DNA of 64,000 nucleotides from Caulobacter sp. Root343 (GCF_001425745.1 NZ_LMDF01000005.1:216916-280915); one strand, 5' to 3'. Shown: positions 32,897 to 42,685, counted from the first letter of the stretch. The notes: a model not told the origin generated them from the letters alone. A program made the numbers and translations.

Positions 32897-34123
32897 ATGC
32901 GCATCCTGTACCTGACGCAGTGGTTCGACCCCGAGCCCAACATCCTGAAGGGGCTGGCGTTCGTCCGCGCGCTGGAGGCGGCGGGACACCAGGTGACGGT
33001 GGTCACCGGCTTTCCCAACTATCCCACGGGCCGGCTCTATCCGGGCTATCGGATGGGGTGGCGGCGGCGCGAGGTCATCGAGGGCGTCGAGGTCGTTCGC
33101 CTGCCGCTCTATCCCAGCCACGACGCCTCCAGCCTGCGCCGGTCGCTGACCTTCCTGTCGTTCTTCCTGTCGGCCCTGGCCTATGGCCTGCTGAGGCGGC
33201 GGCGCTACGACCTGGCCTATGTCTACCATCCGCCGATCACGGTCGGCCTGGCCGCGGCCCTGGCCGGCTGGGTTCGCGGCCTGCCGTTCGTGCTGGACGT
33301 CCAGGACCTGTGGCCCGACACCATCGCGGCCACCGGCATGGCCGGGGCGGGCCGACTGGTCGGCGTGCTGGGCGTGGTCTGCGCCTTCGTCCATCGCCGC
33401 GCCGCCGCGATCGTCGTGCAGTCAGAGGGGATCCGGGCGGCGCTCTTGGCGCGCGGCGTGCCGGCCGCCAGGCTGACCACGATCCGCAACTGGGCCGACC
33501 TCCCGGCCCCCTCGCCCGACGCCTCGCAGCCATCCGCAGAGGCCGACCCCGCCGTCTTCACCCTCGCCTATGGCGGCAATCTCGGCCGGGCCCAGGGGCT
33601 GGAGACCGTGATCGAAGCCGCCGCCCTGCTGCAGGCCCGGCGGCGGGACATCGCGATCGTGCTGCACGGCGAGGGCGTCGAGGCCGAGCCTCTACGAGCG
33701 CAAGCCGTCGCCGCCGGCGTCGACATCGTGCGGTTCGAACCACGGATCTCACCCCGGGCCATCGTCGAGGTCTTCACCCGAGCCGACGCCCTGCTGATGT
33801 CGCTGGCCGACGATCCGCTGTTTCGGATCACCATCCCGTCGAAGACCCAGTTCTACCTGGCGATGGGCCGGCCGGTCGTCGCCGCCGTCGCGGGCGAGGC
33901 GGCCGAGATCCTCGCCCGGTCCGGCGCCGGCCTGGTCGCCCCGCCCGGCGACGCGGCGGCCCTGGCGGCCGCGATCGAGGCTCTGGCCGACACCCCGCGC
34001 GCGCGCCGCGAGGCGATGGGCCGCGCGGGCCAGGCCTATTATCGCGACCACCTGTCGTTCGAGCGCGGCGTCGATCGAACCCTTCGGGTGCTGGAGGGTA
34101 CTCACGCCCAGGAACGACCCTGA
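32897..34123 (+). CDS. GT4-family glycosyltransferase (WbuB-like)
   Basis: 408 aa starting MRILYLTQWFDPEPN; the earlier in-frame start adds 18 residues of leader DNA. The N-terminal Rossmann domain has the family opening and a YHPPITVGLAAAL stretch with LDVQDLWPDTIAATG. This DLWPDT segment is characteristic of WbuB-type transferases, which add L-FucNAc in O-antigen synthesis. The C-terminal domain has YGGNLGRAQGLETVIEAA and SKTQFYLAMGRPVVAA. With fnlABC in the same locus, L-FucNAc transfer is a reasonable guess. It starts the GT-Wzy-Wzx unit. Confidence 0.88.
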   Translation: MRILYLTQWFDPEPNILKGLAFVRALEAAGHQVTVVTGFPNYPTGRLYPGYRMGWRRREVIEGVEVVRLPLYPSHDASSLRRSLTFLSFFLSALAYGLLRRRRYDLAYVYHPPITVGLAAALAGWVRGLPFVLDVQDLWPDTIAATGMAGAGRLVGVLGVVCAFVHRRAAAIVVQSEGIRAALLARGVPAARLTTIRNWADLPAPSPDASQPSAEADPAVFTLAYGGNLGRAQGLETVIEAAALLQARRRDIAIVLHGEGVEAEPLRAQAVAAGVDIVRFEPRISPRAIVEVFTRADALLMSLADDPLFRITIPSKTQFYLAMGRPVVAAVAGEAAEILARSGAGLVAPPGDAAALAAAIEALADTPRARREAMGRAGQAYYRDHLSFERGVDRTLRVLEGTHAQERP

Positions 34124-34135
34124 GCCCTCCCCATC

Positions 34136-35545
34136 TTGACCGAAGTCCCCGTCCCTCTCCCGTCCCGGCCGAAGGTCTCGCGCGCGGTCCCCGTGGTGAC
34201 GCCGAAGGGAACCGCCACGCGGCTGCCCCTGGTCCTGGTGATGGCCTATCTGGTCGCGACCTTCGCCCTGTTCCTGCTCTGGCCGATCAACTGGCCGATC
34301 TACCATGCCGACGACTGGCTCCGGCTGATCGGCTACATGGTCCTGTGCCTGGTCGTGGCCGGCGTCTGCGCGTTCGCCGGGTCGGCGGGCGACACCCGGG
34401 TGAGCGGACCCCTGCCGATGCTGCCGGCCCTGCTGGCGGCCGGCGCGGTGGTGGCCGCCCTGCTGCTGATCCCGACCAGCTACGCCTATACCGGCCGTCC
34501 GCCCTGGGAGGCCATGGACGCCCTCCGCGACCAGGGCGGCGCCTATCGCCGCCTGCAGACCCAGCTGCTGGCGACCACCGGCCAGCGCAACGCCATCGTG
34601 GCCTTGCGCGCCTTTTCCGCCCCGCTCACCTACCTGGTGCTGCCGCTGGGCGTGACCCGCTGGACCACGATCGGCTGGACCAGCCGGGCGGCGGTCGTCG
34701 TCACCGTGCTGTGCTCGATCGTCTTCTCGATCATGCGCGGCACCGACAAGGAGATCGCCGACCTGTTCGTGGTCGGCGTCGCCGCGGCCTTCGTCTCGTT
34801 CGGCCGCAGCCGGGTGCTGGGCCACCAGGGCTTCCAGCTGGTGCGCCGCTACTGGTCGTGGGGCCTGGTGGCGCTGGTCTTCCTGTCGTTCGCCCAAGGG
34901 CTGTTCATCGAGCGCAAGGACCAGCGCCTGGGCGGCTTCATCAACCGCTCGGTGGTCTGCGCCAACAACAGCCGCATCTGCGCCGACCTGCAGAGCCCGT
35001 GGATCGCCTGGCTGCCCCTGCCCCAGCGCTTCGGGGCCACGGTGTTCATCCTGTCGACCTGCTCTGGCTATTACGGCCTGGAGCTGGCGCTGGAGAAGCC
35101 GTTCGACACCGCCTTCGGGGCCGGTCACTCGCCGGCGTCGCTGTCGGTCTACGAGGCGGTCACCGGCGACCCGTCGCTGCACCTGCGCACCTACACCTAC
35201 CGTAACGGCGGCGACCACTGGTCGGAGGAGTACTACTGGTCGACCCTGATGGCGTGGCTGGCCAACGACGTCGGCTTTCCCGGCGCGGTGCTGGTGCTGG
35301 GGCTGATCGCCTGGCTCTGGGGCCTGTGGTGGCGCGAGGCGGCCGCGGGCATGAGCGACCCGGCGGCGGTGCTGTTCTGCCTGGCCACGACGATGATGTT
35401 CTACCTGCCGGCCAACAACCAGGTGCTGGCCAGCTATGACGGCTATGTGACCCTGACGGTGTGGATCGGGGTGTGGCTATGGCACCGCCGGCGCCACGCG
35501 CTGTCGGCGGTGTTGTCCGTCCCCGCAGGACAGCCCCCAGCGTGA
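34136..35545 (+). CDS. Wzy-like polysaccharide polymerase
   Basis: 469 aa from TTG 34136, 12 bp after the glycosyltransferase. About ten to twelve membrane helices are spread along the chain with a long periplasmic loop near 270-370 (WSEEYYWSTLMAWLAND). The MRGTDKEIADLFVVG stretch resembles a motif of oligosaccharide repeat-unit polymerases. Low sequence conservation is normal for Wzy. The next gene, with a GTGA overlap, is a flippase, which fits a Wzx/Wzy pathway. It is unrelated by eye to the ligase-family protein at 28042-29430. Confidence 0.78.
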   Translation: MTEVPVPLPSRPKVSRAVPVVTPKGTATRLPLVLVMAYLVATFALFLLWPINWPIYHADDWLRLIGYMVLCLVVAGVCAFAGSAGDTRVSGPLPMLPALLAAGAVVAALLLIPTSYAYTGRPPWEAMDALRDQGGAYRRLQTQLLATTGQRNAIVALRAFSAPLTYLVLPLGVTRWTTIGWTSRAAVVVTVLCSIVFSIMRGTDKEIADLFVVGVAAAFVSFGRSRVLGHQGFQLVRRYWSWGLVALVFLSFAQGLFIERKDQRLGGFINRSVVCANNSRICADLQSPWIAWLPLPQRFGATVFILSTCSGYYGLELALEKPFDTAFGAGHSPASLSVYEAVTGDPSLHLRTYTYRNGGDHWSEEYYWSTLMAWLANDVGFPGAVLVLGLIAWLWGLWWREAAAGMSDPAAVLFCLATTMMFYLPANNQVLASYDGYVTLTVWIGVWLWHRRRHALSAVLSVPAGQPPA

Positions 35546-36774
35546 CACGGATCGTCGCCGTCCTGGGCTTCTTCGGGTTGCGGGTCGCCGTGGGCCTGTT
35601 GCTGCTGAAGCTGTCGGCGCGGTTCCTGCCCGTCGCCGGCTTCACCGAATTCTCGCAGTTCCTGGCCTTCGCCGCCTTGCTGAACCTGATGGCCGTGGCC
35701 GGCGCCCAGAGCGGGCTGATCCGCCAGGCCGCCGCGGCCGACGACGGCGCGGACCTGGCGGCGACGCGCGGCGCGGCCTTCATCCTGTGGGCCGCCGCCC
35801 TGGCCGTGCTGGTCCCGGTGGTCTGGATCGCCGGCGGGCCGATCTCGCACCTGCTCACGGGCGACAGCCGTCACTGGCCGGCGGTGCTGGCCGTCGCCGC
35901 CCTGACCCTGCCCTGCGGCGCCGGCCAGATCTGGTGCGGCCTGCTGTCGGGACGCGGCAGGGTGGTCGCCAGCCTCTCGGCCCAGGGGCTGGGCCTGGTG
36001 GCCGGGGCCGGCGGGGCGGCCTGGCTGATCGTGCGTGGCCAGCCCATCGCCGCGACCATGGCCTTCGCGGCCGGCGGCCTGGTCACCACCGCCACGGCGG
36101 CCCTGCTGAGCCTGAGCCTGAAGATCCCCGCCACCACCTGGCCCGCCGCCCTGGCGCGGGTCCGCCCGCTGGTGCGCTATTCGGCGGCCCTGGCGGCGAC
36201 CACCGGCTTTTCGGCGCTGATCCTGTTTGGCCTGCGCGCCCACTATCGCGAGGCCTTCGGCCACACCGAGCTCGGCTACTGGATGGCCGCCAACCGGGTG
36301 TCGGACATGTCGACCCAACTGCTGGGCCTGTTCATGATCCAGTCGTTCGTGCCGCGCCTGGCCCGCCAGGACGATCCGGTCGCCGCCCGCCGGCTGGCGC
36401 TGCGCTTCTGGGCGGCGGGCGCGGCGGGCATGGCCGCGATCGCCATCGTGTTCGCGGCGGGCGCGCGGCCGCTGGTGCACCTGTTCCTGTCGGACGCCTA
36501 CCTGCCCGCCATCCCGGTGATCCAGACCTACATGATCGGCGACGGCTTCCGGGTCTGGGCCTCGGTGGCGATGTACAGCGCCTTCGCCCAGGGACGGCCG
36601 GGACGCTACGCGGCGATCGAGATCGGGGCCCTGAGCCTGATGGCGGTGATCACCGTCGCCCTGGCCGCCGCCGGCGAGACCCGCGCGCCGCAGCTGGGCT
36701 ATGTCGGCGCCTATGCGGTCGTCGCCGCGCTGGTCAGCCTCACCGTGCTGCGGAGGCCGAAACCGAGGCCCTAG
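35542..36774 (+). CDS. Wzx-type lipid-linked oligosaccharide flippase
   Basis: 410 aa from GTG 35542, which overlaps the polymerase stop. The protein is hydrophobic throughout with about twelve membrane helices. It resembles the polysaccharide transporter (MOP) family: an opening like FFGLRVAVGLLLLKLSARFL, central YWMAANRVSDMSTQLLG, and FLSDAYLPAIPVIQTYMIGD. It would flip undecaprenyl-linked repeat units to the periplasmic face. A family C repeat lies just downstream and separates it from the convergent glycosyltransferase gene. Confidence 0.87.
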   Translation: MTRIVAVLGFFGLRVAVGLLLLKLSARFLPVAGFTEFSQFLAFAALLNLMAVAGAQSGLIRQAAAADDGADLAATRGAAFILWAAALAVLVPVVWIAGGPISHLLTGDSRHWPAVLAVAALTLPCGAGQIWCGLLSGRGRVVASLSAQGLGLVAGAGGAAWLIVRGQPIAATMAFAAGGLVTTATAALLSLSLKIPATTWPAALARVRPLVRYSAALAATTGFSALILFGLRAHYREAFGHTELGYWMAANRVSDMSTQLLGLFMIQSFVPRLARQDDPVAARRLALRFWAAGAAGMAAIAIVFAAGARPLVHLFLSDAYLPAIPVIQTYMIGDGFRVWASVAMYSAFAQGRPGRYAAIEIGALSLMAVITVALAAAGETRAPQLGYVGAYAVVAALVSLTVLRRPKPRP

Positions 36775-36815
36775 CGGCCAATCGACTTTCATCTGGGGCA
36801 GGTCAAAATCACACT

Positions 36816-36957
36816 GCCTTCCTGGGCCCTGTGCCCAGGACCCATGTTCGAGGCAGGCGTGGAGTCTCTGGGTCCGCGTGGCCGAAAGGCCGTGAACTCG
36901 GCCTCACTTCTGGTGAAGCTGAACCCTGGGTCCTGGGCACAAGGCCCAGGAAGGCGG
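36816..36957. repeat. Family C intergenic repeat, copy 2
   Basis: About 142 bp with inverted ends (GCCTTCCTGGGCCC... against ...GGCCCAGGAAGGC). The interior is the reverse complement of copy 1 at 25416-25560, with conserved stretches such as GTTCACGG and TTTCGGCC. It again fills the gap between convergent genes. Confidence 0.88.
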
Positions 36958-36963
36958 GTAAAT

Positions 36964-38187
36964 TTAGCTCTCGGTGGACGTCGATCGGCCCCAGCCCGCC
37001 GCGTCCAGCACCGTCGCCACGGCGCGGCGGACATGGAAGACCGCGTCCAGGCAGAGCGGCGCCGCGGCGCGGACGGCGGCGCGGACCACCGGGTCGGTCG
37101 CCAGCCGGGCCGCCGCCGCGCCGAACGCGTCCGGCTGGCCGAACGGAACCCCGACCCCGACGCCATGCCCCTCCAGCACGGCGACGAAGTCGTTGCCGGG
37201 CTCGATGGCCGCCACCACCGGCAGGCCGACGCGCAGGTAGTCGATCGTCTTGCTGGGGATGCTGAACGAGGTGACGCCCGGCACGGTGGCCACCAGCCCT
37301 ACGTCGCAGGCGCCCAGCAGGGCCAGATAGGCGTCGCGCGGCAGGCCGGCCAAGTGCGCCACGTTCCCGCGCCGCGCGGCCTCGGCCCGCACCAGGGGCG
37401 CCAGGCGGCCGTCGCCGACGAACAGGAACAGCAGGTCGTCGCCGCTCCGGAGGCGGGCCGCCTGCAGGATCTGCTCGAAGCCGCGCCCTTCCACCATCTG
37501 GCCGCCGAACACCGCGATCGGACGCTCGGCGGGCAGGCCGTAAAACGCCCGGACAGCCGCCCGGTCGACGGCCGGGACCGGCGCCACGTCGGACCAGATC
37601 GGCGTCACCAGCACCCGCTGGTCGGGCTTCAGCCGCCAGTTGCGCCGCAGGTAGTCGGCATTGCCCGGCAAGGTGCAGACCACGGCCGAGAAGTCGCGCA
37701 GCAGGCTCTGCTCCCAGGCGCGCGCGGCGAGGAACGGGAGACCGCCGGGGATTCGGCCGATCTGCCGATGATGGTCGGGAAAGAAGTCCCAGATGAACAG
37801 GATGCGCCGCCGGATCCCGGCCTGGCGCGCCCGGGCCAGGACCGGGGCGACCGCCACCGCCGGCGCCCAGGCGATCAGGGCGTCGAAGCCGGCGAGGTCG
37901 AACGACCGCCGCGCCGCGCGGCCGGCCCGCAGGCCGCTGAGCACGAACTTGCTGGCCCCGCGCACGATGGCGCCCAGGCCTTCCAGCGCCCGCGCCGGAC
38001 AGCGTACGACCCGCACGCCCGAAGCGCTGACCAAGGTCTCGTCCCGCGCGCCCGGCGGGGCCGCCCAGTCCAGGTGCAGCACCTCCACGACGTGTCCGGC
38101 GGCGGTCAGGGCGTCGGCCAGCTCGGTCGTCATGTACGACTGGCCCGGCCCGGTCGGATACTGCATGCAGACCATCAGGAAGCGCAT
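36964..38187 (-). CDS. GT4-like glycosyltransferase
   Basis: 407 aa starting MRFLMVCMQYPTGPGQSY. A GT-B fold is indicated by the N-terminal acceptor half and a donor half with AVFGGQMVEGRGFEQILQAA, LLFLFVGDGRLAPL and SFSIPSKTIDYLRVGLPVVAA. The SIPSKTIDYL motif resembles the WbuB group. It is the last gene of the fnlABC unit, 25 bp after fnlC, and so may use UDP-L-FucNAc. The donor and acceptor are not proven by sequence. Confidence 0.87.
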   Translation of the reverse strand: MRFLMVCMQYPTGPGQSYMTTELADALTAAGHVVEVLHLDWAAPPGARDETLVSASGVRVVRCPARALEGLGAIVRGASKFVLSGLRAGRAARRSFDLAGFDALIAWAPAVAVAPVLARARQAGIRRRILFIWDFFPDHHRQIGRIPGGLPFLAARAWEQSLLRDFSAVVCTLPGNADYLRRNWRLKPDQRVLVTPIWSDVAPVPAVDRAAVRAFYGLPAERPIAVFGGQMVEGRGFEQILQAARLRSGDDLLFLFVGDGRLAPLVRAEAARRGNVAHLAGLPRDAYLALLGACDVGLVATVPGVTSFSIPSKTIDYLRVGLPVVAAIEPGNDFVAVLEGHGVGVGVPFGQPDAFGAAAARLATDPVVRAAVRAAAPLCLDAVFHVRRAVATVLDAAGWGRSTSTES

Positions 38188-38212
38188 GGCTTCCCCCGTG
38201 GGCCGGAACCGA

Positions 38213-39349
38213 TCACGGCTCCCGCCACACCGTGCGCCGCACGTAGTCGGTGTAGCTGAGGATGGTGCGGACCACCTTGTCGGACACGTTGGGCGCGGCG
38301 TAGTCGGCCGGCAGGCGCACCGTGCGCGCCTCGCCACGCGCCTGGTCCTCCAGGATCGCCAGGCCCTGCAGCACACGCTCGGCCCCCAGGCCGGTCATCA
38401 TCACCGCCCCCTCCTCCATCGCCTCGGGCCGCTCGTGGGCCTCGCGGATGTTCAGGGCCGGGAAGTTCAGGATCGAGGACTCTTCGCTGATCGTGCCGCT
38501 GTCGGACAGCACCGCCCGGGCCCCCATCTGCAGGGCGTTGTAGTCGAGGAAGCCGAACGGCTTCATCAGGCGCACGCGCGGGTCGAACGTCAGGCCCAGG
38601 GCCTCGATCCGCTTGCGGGTGCGCGGATGGGTGCTGACCACGATCGGCAGGTCGTAGGCTTGCGCCACGGCCCCCAGGGTCTCGACCAGGCCGGCGATCT
38701 GCCGGGGAGAGTCGATGTTCTCCTCGCGATGGCAGCTGACCAGGAAATAGCGCTCGGGCTCCAGGCCCAGGCGCGCCACGGCTTCCGACGCCTCGATCCC
38801 GGCGCGGTAGTGGGTCAGCACCTCGAACATCGGGCTGCCGGTCTTGACGATGCGGTCGGCCGGGAAACCCTCGGCCAGCAGGTAGTCGCGGGCGATGGTC
38901 GAGTACGGCATGTTGATGTCGGCCGTGTGGTCGACGATGCGGCGGTTGGTCTCCTCCGGGACGCGCTGGTCGAAGCAGCGGTTGCCGGCCTCCATGTGGA
39001 AGATCGGGATCCGCCGGCGCTTGGCCGGGATCACCGCCAGGCAGCTGTTGGTGTCGCCCAGCACCAGCAGGGCGTCGGGCGTGTGCTCGGCCATGGCCTT
39101 GTCGGCGGCGATGATCACCTGGCCGATGGTCTCGGCGGCCGTGTCCCCGGCCGCCTGCAGGAAGCGGTCGGGCTTGCGGAGGCCCAGCTCGTCGAAGAAG
39201 ACGCCGTTCAGTTCGTAGTCGTAGTTCTGGCCGGTGTGGACCAGGACATGGTCGGTCCAGCGGTCGAGGGCGGCCGTGACGCGGGCCAGGCGGATGATCT
39301 CGGGGCGCGTGCCCACGATGGTCATCACCTTCAGTTTTCGGACCGTCAT
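38213..39349 (-). CDS. fnlC: UDP-2-acetamido-2,6-dideoxy-hexose 2-epimerase (UDP-L-FucNAc synthase)
   Basis: 378 aa. It belongs to the WecB/MnaA epimerase fold, with [14 protein letters not shown] at the N-terminus, [47 protein letters not shown], and [14 protein letters not shown]. The HMEAGNRC variant and coupling to fnlA/fnlB point to the last step of UDP-L-FucNAc synthesis (C2 epimerisation of the L-talo form) rather than plain UDP-GlcNAc epimerase. The ATG overlaps the fnlB stop as ATGA. Longer upstream frame is shadow sequence. Confidence 0.9.
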   Translation of the reverse strand: MTVRKLKVMTIVGTRPEIIRLARVTAALDRWTDHVLVHTGQNYDYELNGVFFDELGLRKPDRFLQAAGDTAAETIGQVIIAADKAMAEHTPDALLVLGDTNSCLAVIPAKRRRIPIFHMEAGNRCFDQRVPEETNRRIVDHTADINMPYSTIARDYLLAEGFPADRIVKTGSPMFEVLTHYRAGIEASEAVARLGLEPERYFLVSCHREENIDSPRQIAGLVETLGAVAQAYDLPIVVSTHPRTRKRIEALGLTFDPRVRLMKPFGFLDYNALQMGARAVLSDSGTISEESSILNFPALNIREAHERPEAMEEGAVMMTGLGAERVLQGLAILEDQARGEARTVRLPADYAAPNVSDKVVRTILSYTDYVRRTVWREP

Positions 39350-40464
39350 ACGGCCGCCGCCACCGTGTCCGGGCGGGCGCGATCGAACACCTCGCTGGCC
39401 CAGATCAGCGAGACCATCATGTCGCGGCCGACATTGGTGACGTCGTGCGCCCAGCCGGGAATGGTCTCGACCACCACAGGCGTCTCCGCCGAGGTGCGGA
39501 CCTCGTGCAGGTCGCCCGTCAGGATGTGGCGGAAGCGGAACAGCGCCTGGCCGTGCACGATCAGGAACTTCTCGACCTTGCTGTGATGATAGTGGCCGCC
39601 CCGGGTCACGCCGGGATGGGCCGTGAAGTACGAAACCTGGCCGCTGGACGGCGTCTTCAGCACCTCGGTGAAGCTGCCGCGCGGGTCGGTGTGCGCCACG
39701 AGCGGATAGCTGAACGCCTCGGTCGGCAGGGCGGCGACGAAGGTCGCGTACAGCGCCCGCGTCAGGCCCGAGCCCACCGACTGGATCTGGCCCGCCCGGC
39801 GGCCCTCGGCGAAGGCGGCGATGATCTCGGCGGTCTCGCCCACGGTGATCTGGCGAACCTGGGCCGGCTCCAGGAAGCCGTGCGCCTCGGGCTGGTTCAG
39901 GATCAGGTCGCACCACTGGTCGACCAGGTCGTCCACGTACAGCAGCGACAGCGGCGCGTCGAAGTCGTCGATGCGGATCGGCAGGCCGCGCGCCAGGTTG
40001 TGGCAGAAGGTGGCGATGCAGGAATTGTAGTTCGGCCGCGCCCATTTGCCGAAGACGTTGGGCAGCCGGTAGATCGCCGGGCGCGCCAGGCCGGCGGCGG
40101 CGAGGTCCATCACCAGCTGCTCGGCGGCGCGCTTGCTGGCCCCGTAGGGCGTGTCGTCGTCGGCGCGCACCGACGAGGCGCAGATCACCAGCGGCCGGCG
40201 CCCGCCGCGCGCGATCGCCCCGGTCACCCGGGCGGCGTAGGCGTTGGTCTGGTCGAACTCGGCCGGATCGCGCGGCCGCACCGCCCCGGCCAGATGCACG
40301 ACCACGTCGGCCCCGGCCAGCAACGCCTCGGCCTCGTCGGTCGGGGTCGTCCGCGAGATCGGGTGGACGACCAGGCCGACCTCGCCCAGCCGCACCACCA
40401 GATTGCGCCCGATGAAACCGCCGGCCCCGGTGACGGCGACGACCCGACGATCAGAGCTGGTCAT
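39346..40464 (-). CDS. fnlB: Bifunctional C3/C5-epimerase-reductase for UDP-L-FucNAc (CapF/WbjC type)
   Basis: 372 aa. The N-terminal SDR domain has GAGGFIG near 13-19 and the active-site YGASKRAAE. The C-terminal cupin-like part holds [18 protein letters not shown] (metal-binding histidines) as in CapF. In this family the cupin epimerises and the SDR part reduces the keto sugar formed by FnlA. It overlaps fnlA by 14 bp and fnlC by 4 bp. All domain elements look intact. Confidence 0.92.
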   Translation of the reverse strand: MTSSDRRVVAVTGAGGFIGRNLVVRLGEVGLVVHPISRTTPTDEAEALLAGADVVVHLAGAVRPRDPAEFDQTNAYAARVTGAIARGGRRPLVICASSVRADDDTPYGASKRAAEQLVMDLAAAGLARPAIYRLPNVFGKWARPNYNSCIATFCHNLARGLPIRIDDFDAPLSLLYVDDLVDQWCDLILNQPEAHGFLEPAQVRQITVGETAEIIAAFAEGRRAGQIQSVGSGLTRALYATFVAALPTEAFSYPLVAHTDPRGSFTEVLKTPSSGQVSYFTAHPGVTRGGHYHHSKVEKFLIVHGQALFRFRHILTGDLHEVRTSAETPVVVETIPGWAHDVTNVGRDMMVSLIWASEVFDRARPDTVAAAV

Positions 40465-41491
40465 GGGCTTCGCTCCCGTCCACGAAGGCGCGCACGTAGG
40501 GCAGGCTGAGCAGCAGGGCCGCCAGCTCGTCGACGTCCAGCCGGCGCGTGTTGTGCGAATTGTAGTCGTCGAACGAGGAGACCTTCTTCTCGCCCTCGCT
40601 GACATAGGCGCTGTAGTTGAGGTCGCGGTTGTCGGGGCTGACGCGGTAATAGCCGCCCCGGTCCTCGGCGAAGGCCATCTCCTCGCGGCTCAGCAGGGTC
40701 TCGAACTGCTTCTCGCCGTGGCGGGTGCCGATGACGCGGATCGGATGGTCGGGCTTGCCCAGCACCACCAGCACGGCCCGCGCCAGCAGCTCGATGGTCA
40801 CCGCCGGGGCCTTCTGGACGAACATGTCGCCGTTGGCGCCGTGCTCGAAGGCGTGGAAACAGAGGTCGACGGCCTCGTCCAGGGTCATGATGAAGCGGGT
40901 CATCTCCGGGTCGGTAATCGTGATCGGCAGGCCGCGCCGCACCTGGTTCATGAACAGCGGCACCACCGACCCGCGCGAGGCCAGGACGTTGCCGTAGCGG
41001 GTGCCCGAGATCACCGTCTGGGCGCCGCGGGCGACGCGCGCCTTGGCGATCATCACCTTTTCCATCAGGGCCTTGGACATGCCCATGGCGTTGACCGGAT
41101 AGACCGCCTTGTCGCTGGACATGCAGACCACGCGCCGCACGCCGTTGCGGATCGCCGCGTCCAGCACGTTGTTGGTGCCGGCGATGTTGGTGTTGACCGC
41201 CTCCATCGGGTGGAACTCGCAGGAGGGCACCTGCTTCAGCGCGGCGGCGTGGTAGATGTAGTCGACCCCGCGCGTGACGCTCTCCATGGCCCGGAAGTCG
41301 CGCACGTCGGCGATGTGGTACTTGATCCGCGGGTCGTCGAAGCGCTGGCGCTGGTCTTCCTGCTTCTTCTCGTCCCGGCTGACGATGCGGATCTCTCCGA
41401 CCGGCATGCGCAGGAAGTGGCGGAGCACGGTCGAGCCGAACGAGCCGGTCCCCCCCGTGATCATCAGCGTGGTGTCGGCGATGTCCTTCAT
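40451..41491 (-). CDS. fnlA: UDP-GlcNAc 4,6-dehydratase/5-epimerase (inverting, CapE/WbjB type)
   Basis: 346 aa from ATG 41491; a GTG 24 bases earlier is possible. An SDR with GGTGSFG at 13-19 for NADP, RDEKKQEDQR, and SSDKAVYPVNAMGMSK. In this stretch the usual catalytic tyrosine is replaced by methionine, which is normal for the inverting FlaA1/CapE group. Also present are GTRYGNVLASRGSVVPLF and the C-terminal GEKKVSSFDDYNSHNTRRL typical of FnlA. It starts the UDP-L-FucNAc pathway from UDP-GlcNAc. Together with fnlB and fnlC it makes the pathway complete. Confidence 0.94.
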   Translation of the reverse strand: MKDIADTTLMITGGTGSFGSTVLRHFLRMPVGEIRIVSRDEKKQEDQRQRFDDPRIKYHIADVRDFRAMESVTRGVDYIYHAAALKQVPSCEFHPMEAVNTNIAGTNNVLDAAIRNGVRRVVCMSSDKAVYPVNAMGMSKALMEKVMIAKARVARGAQTVISGTRYGNVLASRGSVVPLFMNQVRRGLPITITDPEMTRFIMTLDEAVDLCFHAFEHGANGDMFVQKAPAVTIELLARAVLVVLGKPDHPIRVIGTRHGEKQFETLLSREEMAFAEDRGGYYRVSPDNRDLNYSAYVSEGEKKVSSFDDYNSHNTRRLDVDELAALLLSLPYVRAFVDGSEAHDQL

Positions 41492-41566
41492 TCGAGTGCG
41501 CTTGCGTCTTCCCACCCGCCGATCCGCCGGCCTCGTGGCGTGGGTACCGGGACCGTCAACGACCGT

Positions 41567-42685
41567 TCATCGCGCCCCGAACTTTAGGACGACCTCGCGA
41601 TAGAGGCGCCGGGTGCGCGCGGTCGTCGCGTCGGCGTCCTCGGCCAGGGCCAGGGCTTGGGCGGCATGGGCCAGGCGCAGGCGCTCGGCCTCGTCGCCGG
41701 CCAGGCGCAGGATCGCCTCGGCCAAGGCCTGCGGGTCGCCGATCGGCGTGGCGACGGCCGCGTCCGGGGCCCAGTCGGCGATGTGGCCGACGCGGGTCCC
41801 CACCGTGGGCGCGCCGGCGATGGCGGCCTCCAGCACCACCAGCGGCCCGGCCTCGTGGCGCGAGCTGACCAGCATCAGGTCCGCCGCCTCGACCAGCGGC
41901 CGGGTGGCCGCGTGCGGCAGGAAGCCGTGGAAGGTCACCCGCTGGTCCAGGCCCAGCGCCGCGCAACGCCGCTGGACGGCGCCGTCCAGGGTGTCGAGGC
42001 CGACGATGTCGAGATGGAAGTCCAGGCCCCGCTCGCGCAGGATCCGCATCGCCCGCAGCAGGGTCTCCTGGTCCTTGACCCGGTTCAGGCTGGCCACGTG
42101 CGCCAGCCGCAGCGGCGCGCCCGGCGCGCGGGACCGGGGCGGGGCGGCGGGCCAGCGGTCCAGGGCCACGCCGAACGGAATCCGCGTCGCCTCGACGCCG
42201 AACGGCCTGGCCAGGGCGGCCATCGCCTCGCTCTGCACGATCACCCGCCGCGCCCCGGCCAGGGCCAGGCGGGTCCAGAGCCGGCCTCCCAGAGTCAGCC
42301 GGGCGCCGTAGCCGATGTCCGCCAGCGCCGAGAGGTCGCCGCCCGGCAGGGTCAGGACCATCGGCGTCCCCGTCACGCGGCCGAAGACGGCGGCGACCGC
42401 GCCGGGACCCGCCGCCCAGAAGGCGTGGACGACGTCGAACCGCCCGCGCCGATGCTCGGCCAGCAGGTCGACCAAGGTTCTCAGACGGCGCGGCCGGGCC
42501 CCGGCGTTACGCACCCGCGCGCCCAGCAGCGTCCAGTCGCCGGGCGCGGGCTCCTGGCCCAGGGCGAAGACGTGCACCTCGTCCCCCGCCGCGACCAGGC
42601 GCTCGATCAGCCACAGCAGGCAGGGAATGACCCTGTGCTCGCCCGACCGGTCGACGCCGCCGGGCACGACCAGGGCCAGCTTCAC
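41567..42685 (-). CDS. GT4-family glycosyltransferase
   Basis: 372 aa from GTG 42685, overlapping the upstream glycosyltransferase stop as GTGA. N-terminal VVPGGVDRSGEHRVIPCLLWL opens the acceptor domain. The donor domain has LAHVASLNRVKDQETLLRA and the E-x7-E pair in SSRHEAGPLVVLEAAIAG. These are standard for retaining GT4 enzymes using a nucleotide sugar at the cytoplasmic membrane. Specificity is unknown. It sits 75 bp upstream of fnlA on the same strand. Confidence 0.87.
   Translation of the reverse strand: MKLALVVPGGVDRSGEHRVIPCLLWLIERLVAAGDEVHVFALGQEPAPGDWTLLGARVRNAGARPRRLRTLVDLLAEHRRGRFDVVHAFWAAGPGAVAAVFGRVTGTPMVLTLPGGDLSALADIGYGARLTLGGRLWTRLALAGARRVIVQSEAMAALARPFGVEATRIPFGVALDRWPAAPPRSRAPGAPLRLAHVASLNRVKDQETLLRAMRILRERGLDFHLDIVGLDTLDGAVQRRCAALGLDQRVTFHGFLPHAATRPLVEAADLMLVSSRHEAGPLVVLEAAIAGAPTVGTRVGHIADWAPDAAVATPIGDPQALAEAILRLAGDEAERLRLAHAAQALALAEDADATTARTRRLYREVVLKFGAR

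Noticed and set aside
33749..35218. Open frame of 489 codons antisense to the glycosyltransferase and polymerase genes
   Set aside because: Repetitive Gln/Gly/Arg/His composition and no domain, while the plus-strand genes have membrane helices and GT4 motifs.
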